Origin: Protopterus annectens
Lineage: Eukaryota; Chordata; Ceratodontiformes; Protopteridae
DNA: 64,000 nt
NCBI RefSeq assembly: GCF_019279795.1
Contig: NC_056750.1
Location: forward strand, 698,369,894 to 698,433,893
Direction: 5' to 3'
The notes below the pieces were generated by a model, which was not told the DNA's origin, did not search any database, and saw only the letters and a program-made list of their open reading frames with translations. The translations under genes and the position numbers were made by a program. Positions 33,751-45,432 of the stretch are shown here, piece by piece; positions within the stretch are counted from its first letter, which is position 1; each line of letters opens with the position of its first letter.

Positions 33751-35921
33751 CAGGCGTGACTCCTTGGGATTTGCGGAACCACATTTTCCCTCCCTTCTGT
33801 CCTTTGGGGTAAGGTCTAGAAGGGGTGGAGAAACGGACTCCTACGGCAGAAAGAGTCTTGCCATCTTGTTCGCATCTAGTCAAAGTGTCTTTCACTTGAG
33901 GACTGAACAAGGTCGAGCCATCAAAAGGGGAGTTTGTGAAAGACGCCTTGAAGGGGTCTGCAAAATTACAAAGCCACATCCAGGAATGACGCCTTAAAGG
34001 CACTCCTGTGCCTGCGGCCCTACTCGCTCCATCGGCTGCATAAAAAATGAGCCGCATGGAGGAGTTAGCAATGGAGTTAAGAATTCCTAGCTGTGAGCTA
34101 ATCTTGTCCTGAGACCCAGCAGCTGACGGATCCTGTAAAACTTCTCCCAACTCTTTAAGAACATCTCTTTGAAGGCGGGTGAAGTGGCATAAGTAGTTCA
34201 GCGATCTCATGGCAAAAGTCGCTGAAGAAAAAATCCACTTACCGTACCCATCCATAGTCCTAGAATCCTTATTAGGAGGATGAACAGGTACTGAAGGATC
34301 AGCTAATTCCTTCTTGGTGGTAGCAGCCACCACCATGGCATCAACTGGGACACCTTTTGTTAAGTATTGTCTATCTTGTGGGGCTGTAATAAATTTTGAA
34401 GGTCTCCTGGGGGTAGGTTCCACCGAATCTGGAGCCATCCACGCCTTCCGAGCCACTACTTCCATGAGAGGGTCGAAAGGCGGAGACACCCAGGAGGTGG
34501 AGGGTCGAGATCCGAACGCCTCCAGGTATACTGACTCATCCTCGGAGGGATTAAGGGAGGGCCAGTTCCCCCTCTGTTTAAGGATTTCAAGGATGTCTGA
34601 AAATGAGACATCCTCAGAGGAGGACCTTGGGGATCCCTCCGATTCATCCAAGTCAGTATCTGATGTAGTAGACTCAGGGGAGTCTAAATGTTTCCTCTTA
34701 CATGTCCTCTTACGGGGGGGGTTCTCCTGACGGATCAGGAGAAGCCTCGGAAGAGGAAGATATTCCCAATGGGGAAACCTGAGGCGTTGGATCTCTGGGT
34801 CCGGGAGCAAGAGAGTGGGAAGAGACGTCAGCAGGCACTGTAGTGGGAGGAGCTGATGGAACTGTCCGTTGACTAAGCCCAGGGGCTAGTACACTCCTCA
34901 TCACCTCGAAGGCTCCCCCATCAGAGAGACCAGAAGGTTCCTGCTCTGAAGAGATAGGAACCCCAGGCCTCACCAAGAGGGAAGGCTCTGAGGCAGATGT
35001 TGGGGCCGAGCTCACCAACGCCGAAGCTCCGAGAGGGAGAACGGGGTTGGACAAGGGTCCGATGCCACTCGCCCCCTTGGAGCCGACGAGAGAGACTGGA
35101 CACCTGGATCCCTCCAATGAAGGTCTCAAGGAGGAAATCGGAGCCGAGGATGACGGAGCCGAAAGGGGTGGTATCGGCTCCGAAGTCACAACGGTACCGG
35201 TTCCGAGGAGCTCCGGCTCCGAGCTCTGTAAGAGAGTCGAAGGAGGAATGTTCGGTGGATGTGATATAGATGCCATCTGTTGAGATGGGCTATGGAGTAT
35301 TTGGGCCAATGCCTGAGACTTTAATAGTCTACTCACCACTCTCTCAAGGTCATGATCAGATAGCCTGGATGACCGAGAAGATCGACTCCGATGGCTCCGC
35401 TCCGAGAGCAAGGGTGATCTCAGAGCCGAATGAATAGATTCCACAGAAGGGGATCGAGATCTCTTTTTTGAGATCAATGGAGCCATCGGAGCCGAAGATA
35501 CGTCGGCTCCAACCGGAGCCGACACTGAGTGTCTAGACTTGACAGTATCGGTGCCGGATGGAGCCGATACTGATACTTGTATAGAAAGATCGGCTCCAGC
35601 CGGAGCCGATCTCGAGCCTGGTGAGGAAGAACCTGAAGCTGACAGCTTAGAAGCCTGAGCCGAAGGCTTAACAGGTTTTGAGGGCTTCCCTGGCGCTGAC
35701 TTAGTCGGGGAGCTCTCGGGTTTTAATAAGCCCCTTAAAATGAGCTTATTTTTTCGTTCCTGCAGGACTCTTGGGCTGAAAGCATGACAGATAGCACAAG
35801 AGTCCTGCAGGTGCAAAGGTCCCAGGCAATAAACACAAGAAGTGTGACCATCTGTCAGAGACATCTTCTGACAGCACGAGTCACACTTCTTGAAGCCTGA
35901 GACCTTAGTGTCCTTCGACAT
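33743..35921 (-). pseudogene. DIRS gag, split by an indel in a C8 run
   Basis: The first piece (35,921-34,710, 403 codons) begins with a Cys-rich motif at residues 13-45 (CDSCC..., CVYC, CAIC followed by HAFSPRVLQER), typical of vertebrate DIRS gag. It continues with a Ser/Pro/Ala-rich region holding repeated SAPxGxD units and an Arg-Ser run. It ends at a run of eight C (about 34,716-34,723). The second piece (34,810-33,743, 355 codons) holds the conserved gag C-terminus: GYGKWIFSSATFAMRSLNY and then GVPLRRHSWMWL. A single base gained or lost in the homopolymer joins the two, so one ancestral protein of about 730 residues is likely. Gag should package the element RNA. Confidence 0.88.
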
Positions 35922-36242
35922 AACTGTCTAGCAAAACACACTCACACACAAAACACACTCAGTCCAACAATTTAATTAAATTAAATTAAACTAACAGGGA
36001 TAACAGACAGTCGCACACAAAAAAATCCCTGACAGGAAAAAATTTAGGGAGGGGGAGGCCTAAGGCCTAACTAGGGGTAAGGGAATATTTACTTAAAAGA
36101 AGGGAACACTGACAGGAATAGGGTCGGTAATTAATAAAAAATAATATTTATATGTAAAAAAATTAAAGGGGGTAGACAAAAAGTCTCTGAAAAGTTCACT
36201 TACCTAGAGCTGGTAAAAGAAGGCACCTCGTTAGCGAAGCGG

Positions 36243-36400
36243 CAAACGAGATCTGTGTAATCTCCGCCTTGCATCATGGGATATAGGGTTGCCTCGAGCT
36301 GGTAAAATTAGCTCTCGAGCTTAGCAAGTGCCGAGTCGGAGCCGAGGATCGGCTCCGAAACCATCCAGCAAGAATGAAGGCGAGATTGACAACTTAACAT
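36243..36400. repeat. DIRS right terminal region with inverted terminal repeat
   Basis: 36,243-36,388 is the inverted partner of 30,198-30,337. The last bases (to about 36,400, ending aacttaacat) match the right half of the ICR. The region between the gag start and this repeat (35,922-36,242) is an untranslated leader on the minus strand with no open frame. Confidence 0.92.
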
Positions 36401-39400
36401 CATTTAGTTTTACCAGTGAGGTTATTGATGCTTTTCCAAAGACAGTTGGGTTGTGAGAATCTCTACACAGTAGGGAGGTAATGAAGCCCCTTTTGGATAA
36501 CATTTTTAGAGAGGGACATTTTTTTTCTTACGTGTTTGATATAAATTTTGCTGTGCTCATCTCCACAAGTTTCGTAAACTGTGCAAGCTTTGCATGTTTC
36601 TTACATAAATTTGTACTTCTTTTCTTATTATTCTCTAGTGATGAATGAAATATTGTGATGCATTATTTACCTTACTAATTTAAATTTTTTAATGGTATTC
36701 TTACCGTTTTGCTCAACAGAGATGTGATTCCTCTATCTTCATGACCATTTGTTTTAAGAGATGTTACCTTTGTTTTAACAATTTTTTCTCTTCACTTTGT
36801 AATTATTATGGTAATGCTCACCTGGGCTAAGCCTGAAACTGGTCCAGATGGATCAGTACCTCCCAATAACAAGGAATAAACAAACAAATAAATTAATATT
36901 TATCCATAGAAGTGTTATTTATTTTTTTTACTTGACTCATTGCTGTTTTTTTGTCTAGAATATCTTGTCAAGAATTTACTTAAAGTTTCAAGAGCATAAA
37001 TTACAGATGAAGGAATTTTAGGAAGCACCATTCACTTTCACTTAATACTTGTCCTCCTGTCAAAAGGCAGAGCTGGTAGCATTCTGGAAGTAGCTATGCT
37101 TGTGGCAGATTACTGCAACTTGTGTGTAAATAGCAGAGTTGTCACTGAGTTGGCTTGGAAGAATACTGCAAGCGATAATTCTTCCAGGATTTCTTACAGG
37201 ACTCTAGCCCAGAAAATATTCATTCCTGCTAGATTTGTCAAGAAATATGACAAGATTAATAAGTTGTGTGAAACTCAAGGCAGTGCAGTCAAGGATGGCA
37301 TCTGTTGGCCAAAAAGTCAGAAATAGGGTGCATCTGGATTTCCTTAGTGACACATTCCTTAAATACAAGCAGACAAATATATTTTAAAATAATGTAATTT
37401 GATATTGCTAGTCTTATCATACTGCACAATACCTCTATTAAACTAACTAATGTGGGGCAGTCAGTTCTATCATGTTTTAAATCTATCCTGTCTGTTCCTC
37501 TTACTTTGTTGTAAGTTTTACCCCTTAATCCCCAAGTCTAAAATGCTTTCAAATACATAATCAGTAAGAATACCATGCTTCAGATTTTCATTTCTTTCAC
37601 AAAAAAAAAAAAATCCTTCCTAACCTTCCATCCTTAAAACTGTGTGCCTCCAACTTGGGTTTTTAAAGTCACTTAACCTGAAGATACTGTGTACAAAAAG
37701 TAAACATATTTGAAAACAACAAAGCCCCTTTTTGTTTATGCTTCTTCCTATCATGATGTTACAGACAAACCTGTAAATCATCGTGCCAATGCTACTATTT
37801 TTCTTGCTACACGTGATGACATCATATATTACTTCACTAAAAATCTGGGTGCTGTCATTTTACAAAGTTTCTCTGTTAAACTGTCAATTGGATGTTACAG
37901 CAATAACTCAAAAGAACAGCTTCAGGAATAATACAGCAGATTCGGTATCAACTACTTGCAGAAAAGCAACTGCTTGTGGCTTTTTGTTAAATGTTCACAT
38001 ACTGTACTGATGCAAATAATAATGTGCAGAAAAATAAAAATATAAGATGCCTTTGTTATTCTGTAGTTATGGAAAGCATTTACAACTGATTAAATCGATG
38101 CAAGCCACTTGAAGCTACTATTTGCATAAATGATTTAGCACCTCTGAGTCATTTGTCTCACTCTGAGTTTTCCAAATGCATTTTTCTTTCTTGGAGTACA
38201 ATCAATACCATTTTGTTACTGGTATAGTTAAATTTTATTCCAGACAAGACATTTGCCTTCCACTTCTTCCGTCTTCGATCTTGTGTGGCATATGAAATCA
38301 GATCAGACTCTGAGTATTTCCAGGCAAGATTTTTCTCTGAACTAATACAGTAGAAGTAAAGGTCCTTCTATAGATGTCACAAACAAAAGCCAGTACAAGG
38401 TCTTCTTGTTGGAGTTCACTGATGTAACAGCACTGCTTTAGCATTGTGTTAATATCCAATTTTATGTCTGGATATTATTAAACAAATGTACAGTATTATA
38501 CGTACACGATTGTCTGACATAACTCTCAGACCTTTTATTTGTATTGTGAATCAAGGACAAAGCCAAAACCATTTGGGACAAGGGTTCATAAATCAGTGTC
38601 AGTTTTTCAAATACTGACACTATTGACTTAGAAAGTTGCTAGAATAAAATGACTTGCATTTGTATGCACTTATGGAGAATAAGAACTCTGTAGGTATATT
38701 GCTTAGACTTGTTTACTGGCCTTGTTCCTTTCTCTATTGTAGAAAATCTCAAATGTTATGAGGAGCAGAATAGAATTCTGAGGCAAAGTCAAGGACATCC
38801 CTCAAAATCATAGGCAGTAAACCAATATGTTGTCTGTATAAAGTAAGTGTTAATTTTGAAATGTACTGCAGAAGAATTTGAAGTTCTAAATGGTGTTAAA
38901 TAATTTTGCAGCTAATTAGCAAATTTTCATTCAGCTGCTAGACAAACACATTTATAAATAAGAATTTATACTGGCATAGTTAATGACAAGAAATATTTAT
39001 AAATATTAAACAGATGTTTTCTTATTAATGTACATTAATGTTTTACATTAATGGATTTCGGAGAAATACTCTAGTTGAGTCTGCAAACATTCTCATTCTG
39101 CCAAGCAAGAACTTTGAGAAAGTTTCTGTTCTTCTCAACAGCGATGGTAATAATCATGGATTAAATATACTGCAGCCTGAAACCAAATATGGGTGACAGA
39201 TGTGACAAATGCCACCTTAGCATAGGGTGTCTGCACTTGTAAATGAAATGTACTAGTACAACTCTGAATAAGAGGATGAATGTGATTCTACAGAGCAGAA
39301 AAACTGTAACACTAATAAGAATTAGCCTAGCTCCTTAGCCTTCATCACCGGAAAAAGCTACTGAATAGAATTAACACAGTAAGTGTCAGCTGATGGTAAG

Positions 39401-39602
39401 AATATGGCCTGCTAAACTAGAATAGCCATGAAGGGTAGAACAGCAGAATGGGGAAAAAAAATCAGTATTTCAAGTTTCTTTCTGACTTAACAATGACACT
39501 GTAGGCAGATGCAGTTGTACTAATTGTTAAAAAAACTCAGAACCATTTAATGATAGTGCCATCAAGTGCATTGCTAACTATGTATTTATGGATTCACTTC
39601 AG
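36401..39602. other. Long unrecognised stretch right of the DIRS element
   Basis: About 3.2 kb of AT-rich DNA. No domain was recognised in the small open frames (36,321-36,503, 37,096-37,326, 37,710-37,931). The segment 36,800-36,900 (CACCTGGGCTAAGCCTGAAA ... AATAAACAAACAAATAAATTAA) looks like the tail of an unidentified SINE or LINE. Confidence 0.4.
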
Positions 39603-39910
39603 AATCTTGAAATTCCGAAATATCAAATTTCATATGACTGAGATCATATGACTGATGTTTTGGAATATCGAAATTCCGAAAAAAATCCAAAAAAAAAAAA
39701 ACAATTTAAATGTTTCTGCAGGGGGGCAAGCCCCCCCCCCCCACATCCCTGCTACTTAAATATTCAAACTCTGACATCACACTCCAGCGAGGAAAAGCGA
39801 AATCGCCCATTCCACATTGTATGCAGATCTCCCTTCACAATGTCGGGATTCGGAAAGTTCGATCATATGGTTTCGGCCATATGAAATTCGATCTTTCAGG
39901 ATTTCAAATT
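39603..39910. mobile_element. Foldback element A with C-run core
   Basis: About 65-bp imperfect terminal inverted repeats: the left arm has TTGAAATTCCGAAATATC and TTTCATATGACTGAGATCAT, and the right arm is its complement with roughly 25% changes. The centre (39,718-39,775), read on the minus strand, is TCAGAGTTTGAATATTTAA followed by a G-run/C-run hairpin with a CTT loop. The same core, with different arms, occurs at 40,292-40,792 and 43,947-44,345. No coding capacity. Confidence 0.6.
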
Positions 39911-40234
39911 AAGAAAGTAACTGATATCAGAAATTTATAAAACACTCCTAAATAAACCTGCTGCATGTAAAGAAAATGGAATTTTTTAAACTCTGTATAG
40001 CACACACTAAACCATATACTTAGTATAGTAAGTGACTGCTACTATTTTTATGTTTTAAATTTTATTGAAGCCATTTTAACTGAAACTACTGCTATTGAGC
40101 AAGAAACACTGAAAACCACTCTCGCACAAAATCCCACAAAAAAAGTTTAGCATGAAGCAATGTCCTACACCACAATGTAAATATATATATATAAATATAT
40201 GTATATGCATGCACACACCCGTACACATACACAT

Positions 40235-40239
<5 letters not shown>

Positions 40240-40282
<43 letters not shown>
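40240..40282. repeat. (TA)n microsatellite preceded by CA-rich sequence
   Basis: A TA tract of about 40 bp ending 9 bp from the left arm of foldback element B. Confidence 0.95.
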
Positions 40283-40284
<2 letters not shown>

Positions 40285-40291
40285 GTCCTAG

Positions 40292-40792
40292 TTACTTCAC
40301 TGAAATTACACTTAAACGAAAATCAAACATCCAAGACCATTTGAATGAAACAGCATTTTGTCAAAACTTAAGTTTGCAGAGTTTCCTTTAAACGAAAGTG
40401 GACCTGGCAGTGCTAGACACAGGACCACATGAGCACAGTGGTACTGTTCATGGCAGATATGCATTAAGTTAACCATTTTTTTGTTTAAGTGTTTGTTAGT
40501 GCTGTTTACTTGTCTATGCAGATTGCATTACAGTTACAATCAGGGAATTCACCCAGGTGTCACTGTAGTGCGATCTCAGAGTTGGTATATATAATTTGGG
40601 GGGGGGGGTGAAGCCCCCCCCCCCACATGGTGGGCTAAAAAATGGAATATTTGTTTTTTATGTGTTTTATTGTAGTGTATTTGTTTGTTCCGTGTGTTGA
40701 GGTTCGGTGCACTGAGGTTTCGGTGTGGTCGGTTTTCGCTGTTGTGGTCTCGGACATTTGATTTTCATTTAAGTGTAATGTCGGTGAAGTAA
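40292..40792. mobile_element. Foldback element B, about 45-bp inverted repeats
   Basis: The left end begins TTACTTCACTGAAATTACAC and continues AAACGAAAATCAAAC. The right end is its complement with five mismatches over about 45 bp. The core at 40,571-40,632 reads CTCAGAGTTGGTATATATAA followed by a G10 run, TGAAG and a C12 run able to form a hairpin. It starts close to a (TA)n tract. No open frame of note. The superfamily is unknown, and no clear target duplication can be read. Confidence 0.72.
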
Positions 40793-40849
40793 ATAAGACA
40801 CATACTTATGTACAACAGTACATTCTGGTATAAAATAAAATTTGGAATC

Positions 40850-41500
40850 ACAAAGGACAGTTTTCTTTTTGTTATACACCAAAGGTTGTATATTTAGCTG
40901 AAAGCCAGCCTTGTCTGGCTTTCTATGTCAGTAAGACCAACAATGCTTTTAACACATGTATATACCAGCATCTTTATAGTATTAACAGAAAAGATGACAA
41001 AAATACCTTTGCTAAGCAAGCATTGTCCTGTTTTGTTTTTTCTATGTATAAGTTTTGCATCTTAGAACGATTAAGCCTGGACAACCAGGGAGGGGACTGG
41101 CAAAATCATATAATTTATAAAGAACTGCTTTGGCAGTTAAGATTAGACACAACCAGTAGCCCTGATTTAAAAAAGGCAATATATATATTGCTACCATTCT
41201 TAAGTACAAAGCATCAATTTTATGAAAGCTATATTGAATTTTTATTAAATTATAATTGTTTTTTAATATCACCTGGGTGCTTGTAGCTTTAAATGTGTTG
41301 GCAGGCTTTGATACAATGTAACAGGGGGTGGTTATCTTGTATATATAGGAGGTAGTGATTTAGTTTCATTTTTATGACGTCAGCTATTTTGTAATGGTTT
41401 CAAATGGTTCAGAAGATGAAATTTTGTTTAGATGAAAGCGCTTAACCTTTTAGTACAATTTAAGCTTGAGTTTATTTTATTAAAGTTTTTGATTATTTCT
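40850..41500 (+). pseudogene. Penelope-like element, GIY-YIG remnant and 3' tail
   Basis: Around 40,880-40,990 the plus strand gives VVYLAESQPCLAFYVSKTNN followed by IYQHLY, a decayed GIY-YIG endonuclease (Y-V-S-K-T in place of Y-V-G-K-T). The tail near 41,410-41,460 is of Neptune type: TTCAGAAGATGAAATTTTG followed by GATGAAAGCGCTTAACC, then an AT-rich end with TTATTAAAG. The open frame 41,023-41,286 lies between them and may be the residual C-terminus. The RT and Cys cluster are not visible. A 5'-truncated, mutated copy. Confidence 0.75.
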
Positions 41501-42556
<1,056 letters not shown>

Positions 42557-43022
42557 AGCCCTAGGCAATGTATATAGCAATGCAAATTCTATGCTACTAT
42601 GCCTCCCGGTGAAAACATGTTTACTGACAAAAAAAATGACTGGGCTTATTATTTAAAGTAAATGTAGCAGAGTGCAATCTGCTGGCCAACATGAAAACTG
42701 TATTTAACTTTCATTTCTAACCAAAATGCAAATTATTCATCTGACAGGTTTGTAGAGAGGATCCAACTGTTTATTTTCAGCTTTTAATAAAATCTACTTT
42801 TGACTATTGGTTAACTATATAATGAAAATTCCCTGCAATGTAGTTCCTGAATTCCTTCATTAGCATTTCATGATTTAGATCCATACTCGTGCTGTCCCAT
42901 CCAGAGCAGCTATGCTTTGAATGGTAAATCCTAACATTATTAGTACATTTGTTGATGCAGTTTCTCACCAATTGAAATGCATATGTTTACTACATGGTAA
43001 ATGATCTGGAAGCCTAAGCCAA
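42557..43022. other. Unrecognised sequence
   Basis: About 465 bp with no recognised feature. Confidence 0.4.
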
Positions 43023-43023
43023 T

Positions 43024-43063
<40 letters not shown>
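43023..43063. repeat. (CA)n(TA)n microsatellite
   Basis: CA units then TA units directly against the left end of the inverted-repeat element. Confidence 0.95.
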
Positions 43064-43549
43064 GGTTCCCTATCAGAAGCCTGAAACATTATAAGCCTGA
43101 AAATCAAAATCCTGAAAACTATAGACTGAAAGTTCAAAATCCTGAAAGCCCAAAATCTTGAAACTCAAAATCCTGAAAACACAAAATGGACATACTGACG
43201 TCATTGTGGCTTTGCTATTGTTAGCCCTGTGGTGTTGGGTCATGTGTTTCAGGTAAGTGTAAAGGTTGGTTTTATGTTAGGTAGTTTAAGTGAGTTAGGG
43301 TTAGGGCTAGGTTAGGCATGTATGCAATAGTGACAAATATTGGGGTTAGGCGGTTTAAGTGAGTTAGGGAGTGACGGACCTTAGGGTTAGGTTAGGTCAG
43401 GGTCAGTTGGTAGATATTAGTGTCTTTATAGTGACATATTAGCATTATTTGTGGTTTGATTTTGGGCTTTCAGGATTTTGAACTTTCAGTCTATAGTTTT
43501 CAGGATTTTGATTTTCAGGCTTATAGTGTTTCAAGCTTCTGATAGGGAA

Positions 43550-43551
<2 letters not shown>
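43064..43551. mobile_element. (TA)n-flanked inverted-repeat element with TTAGGG-like interior
   Basis: Terminal inverted repeats of about 93 bp begin GGTTCCCTATCAGAAGC on the left. The right end is the complement, with only about three mismatches, so this copy is fairly young. Within the arms the phrase TCAAAATCCTGAAA recurs with a period of 25-30 bp. The 300-bp centre contains GTTAGGGTTAGGGCTAGGTTAGG and related runs. TA tracts flank both ends and CA/TG tracts lie outside these, mirrored. It could be a TA-targeting MITE (Tc1/mariner-like). No coding capacity. Confidence 0.8.
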
Positions 43552-43591
<40 letters not shown>

Positions 43592-43595
43592 ATAC

Positions 43596-43640
<45 letters not shown>
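43552..43640. repeat. (TA)n(TG)n/(CA)n compound microsatellite
   Basis: A TA tract, a short TG/TA mix and a CA run of about 30 bp, on the right side of the inverted-repeat element. Confidence 0.95.
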
Positions 43641-43641
<1 letters not shown>

Positions 43642-43946
43642 CTTAGCTATCTAGAATAAACTTCCTTTATAACTTACATAAAAGGAGCCCCTCAATCCTT
43701 CAAGATTAACTTTAATGACTGTATAAGCATCCACAAATTCATTCAGGGCATGACTTGTTTTTCCCTTTTAGAACTGGACATACATCTTGAGTGCGGTACT
43801 GGCAATGATCTTATGACTTACCATAAAATTCATATGATCAAGCGAGTCTATGATCTTAGATGGCTTAAACCAGATAATATGTTTTCCTCTTCATTTTATG
43901 ATCACTTACAACTGCCTTACAGTGAAATGACCTAGTGAGAATAGGG
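43641..43946. other. Unrecognised sequence between two foldback elements
   Basis: About 300 bp. A small open frame (43,750-43,935) has no recognisable similarity. Confidence 0.4.
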
Positions 43947-44345
43947 TCTATGTTCAGCCAATGAATGAAAATTCACTCGACCTGCTAGAAATCTAACCAT
44001 ATGCATCAACAATTCCCTTAACAAATGTTCATTCCAGCTAACGAGTGAGACGGGGAAAGTAACTAGTTGTCCAACACTTCCCTGTCTGCCCTTTTCCCCA
44101 CTGTAGTCCGGTCTCAGAGTTTGGTATATATAATGCAGGTGAGTATGGAGAGTGTGTGGGGTGAAGCCCCCCACCTGGGTGGGTTTGAAATACTTTGTTC
44201 TGTGAGACGGGCAAGTGTTGGACAACTAGTTTATTTCCCCATCTCACATGTTCACTGAAGTGAATGTTTGGTAAGTGAATTTTTAATGCTTAGTTTTTGA
44301 TGTTTAGCTATTCAAGTGAATTTTCATTCAATGGCTGAACATAGA
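43947..44345. mobile_element. Foldback element C, 399 bp
   Basis: Outer arms: TCTATGTTCAGCCAATGAAT on the left and its complement on the right, continuing through GAAAATTCACT with one mismatch in about 31 bp. An inner pair (GACGGGGAAAGTAACTAGTT and TGTCCAACACTT on the left, at about 44,050-44,080) is repeated inverted at about 44,208-44,247. The core, at about 44,114-44,180, is CTCAGAGTTTGGTATATATA followed by GGGGTGAAGCCCCCC, shared with element B. No protein is encoded. Confidence 0.78.
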
Positions 44346-44747
44346 GCTGTGAAAAAACAGTTGATGAGGTCCCCCATCTATCTAAAATATGTTTGCCGAT
44401 ACTATAAATTCATTGAATATCAGTAATGCAAAATCAAGCTGTTTTACTCCTGGAAAAGTTTGCTGATCATGGAAGCTTTGACTCACATGCCACTGTCTTG
44501 GGTTTTTTAATTAATGTTTTGCCCATACTGCTCTTCCCATTACTTCCACATTCATTCTCATCCTATCACAGAGTAATATCCCTAAGTTGTATGAATAGGA
44601 CATATTATTGTCCTAGTAACTAAGTCTTGATGGGTTGTATGTTCTTCTCATTTCAGATTATCTCCTCAACCCTGCCATTCCAAACATCTGGAAAAGCTGC
44701 TAGCTTAAACAGATCTCGGATTGCATTAAAAAATATGATACCCCATG

Positions 44748-45100
44748 CTGCGGCAGTGGCATAGAGAGATAACGCTCTGACTACAACCCAGCCGACCTGG
44801 GTTCGGTTAGTGTATTGGGCAACTGACAGCAAGAGGAATGGGTGTTACTATTCCTGAGTGGGTTGGCTGGCTCATGGGCATCTCATATGTCCGTCATTAG
44901 TGGATGCTGAGGAAAGCACACTTGAAGGTGAGCTAGAAGAGGGGAATAAGGGTGAAGATATGGCTGAGATGCTGTAGAGACCGGGCAATACACCACATGT
45001 CTCCATTGCACATGCACCCCTCGGGAATATTTTTAGGTCAACAGAGGAGGGGGAAAAATTGGGTAGGTCATAGTAATTCCCCCCCAACATGAAAGCAATG
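44748..45100 (+). mobile_element. Probable tRNA-derived SINE
   Basis: The head (44,748-44,812) has a box A-like AGTGGCATAGAGAG and, at suitable distance, a box B-like GGGTTCGGTTA, followed by a tRNA-unrelated body. This resembles a polymerase III promoter of tRNA origin. It is not a functional tRNA: the cloverleaf cannot be closed by eye. The 3' boundary is uncertain. Confidence 0.5.
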
Positions 45101-45432
45101 AGGTGCCAAGCTCCTAGAAGCCAAAGGTCATGACCAGCTGCAGCAATACAGGAATATTTCAGGGAGACAAGGAGATAGCTAGCAGACCTGGTGTGACAGG
45201 TCATCAGGGTGTAGGGCAGGTGCTAATGAAGGACAAGAATGTCCAAAAAAATGATATCCAATCTGACAAGAAAAGTGGATTTAGGAATGGAGGCAATGCT
45301 TGCACTAGTCTTCAGTTATAAATAGACACTTTGTTGCATAATGTAAATAAATGCCTACTAAACAATATTGTTTCCATTAACCTACAGAAGATGCTTGACC
45401 TACTGACATCAAGTATCTTAATAATACTCTTA

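Larger units (their letters stand above)
30150..36400 (-). mobile_element. Near-complete DIRS-type tyrosine-recombinase retrotransposon
   Basis: All hallmarks of a DIRS element are present in the right order on the minus strand. These are an inverted terminal repeat, two-frame gag, RT-RNase H, an overlapping tyrosine recombinase, an internal complementary region (ICR) and a second inverted terminal repeat. The ICR (30,541-30,640) has two halves: one is the complement of the left outer end and the other matches the right outer end, which fixes the borders at about 30,150 and 36,400. The length of 6.25 kb is usual for the group. DIRS elements replicate through a circular cDNA and insert by recombination without a target duplication; none is seen. 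Damage is light: one single-base indel in gag and three in-frame TAG codons. Confidence 0.95.

Noticed and set aside
31254-35283. Plus-strand open frames opposite the DIRS genes (for example 33,626-33,997, 34,314-34,730 and 34,997-35,283)
   Set aside because: Antisense shadows of gag and pol with low-complexity content and no recognisable domain; the minus-strand frames carry all family motifs.
44748-44812. Functional tRNA gene
   Set aside because: Box A- and B-like words are present, but acceptor and anticodon stems do not pair; a tRNA-derived SINE fits better.
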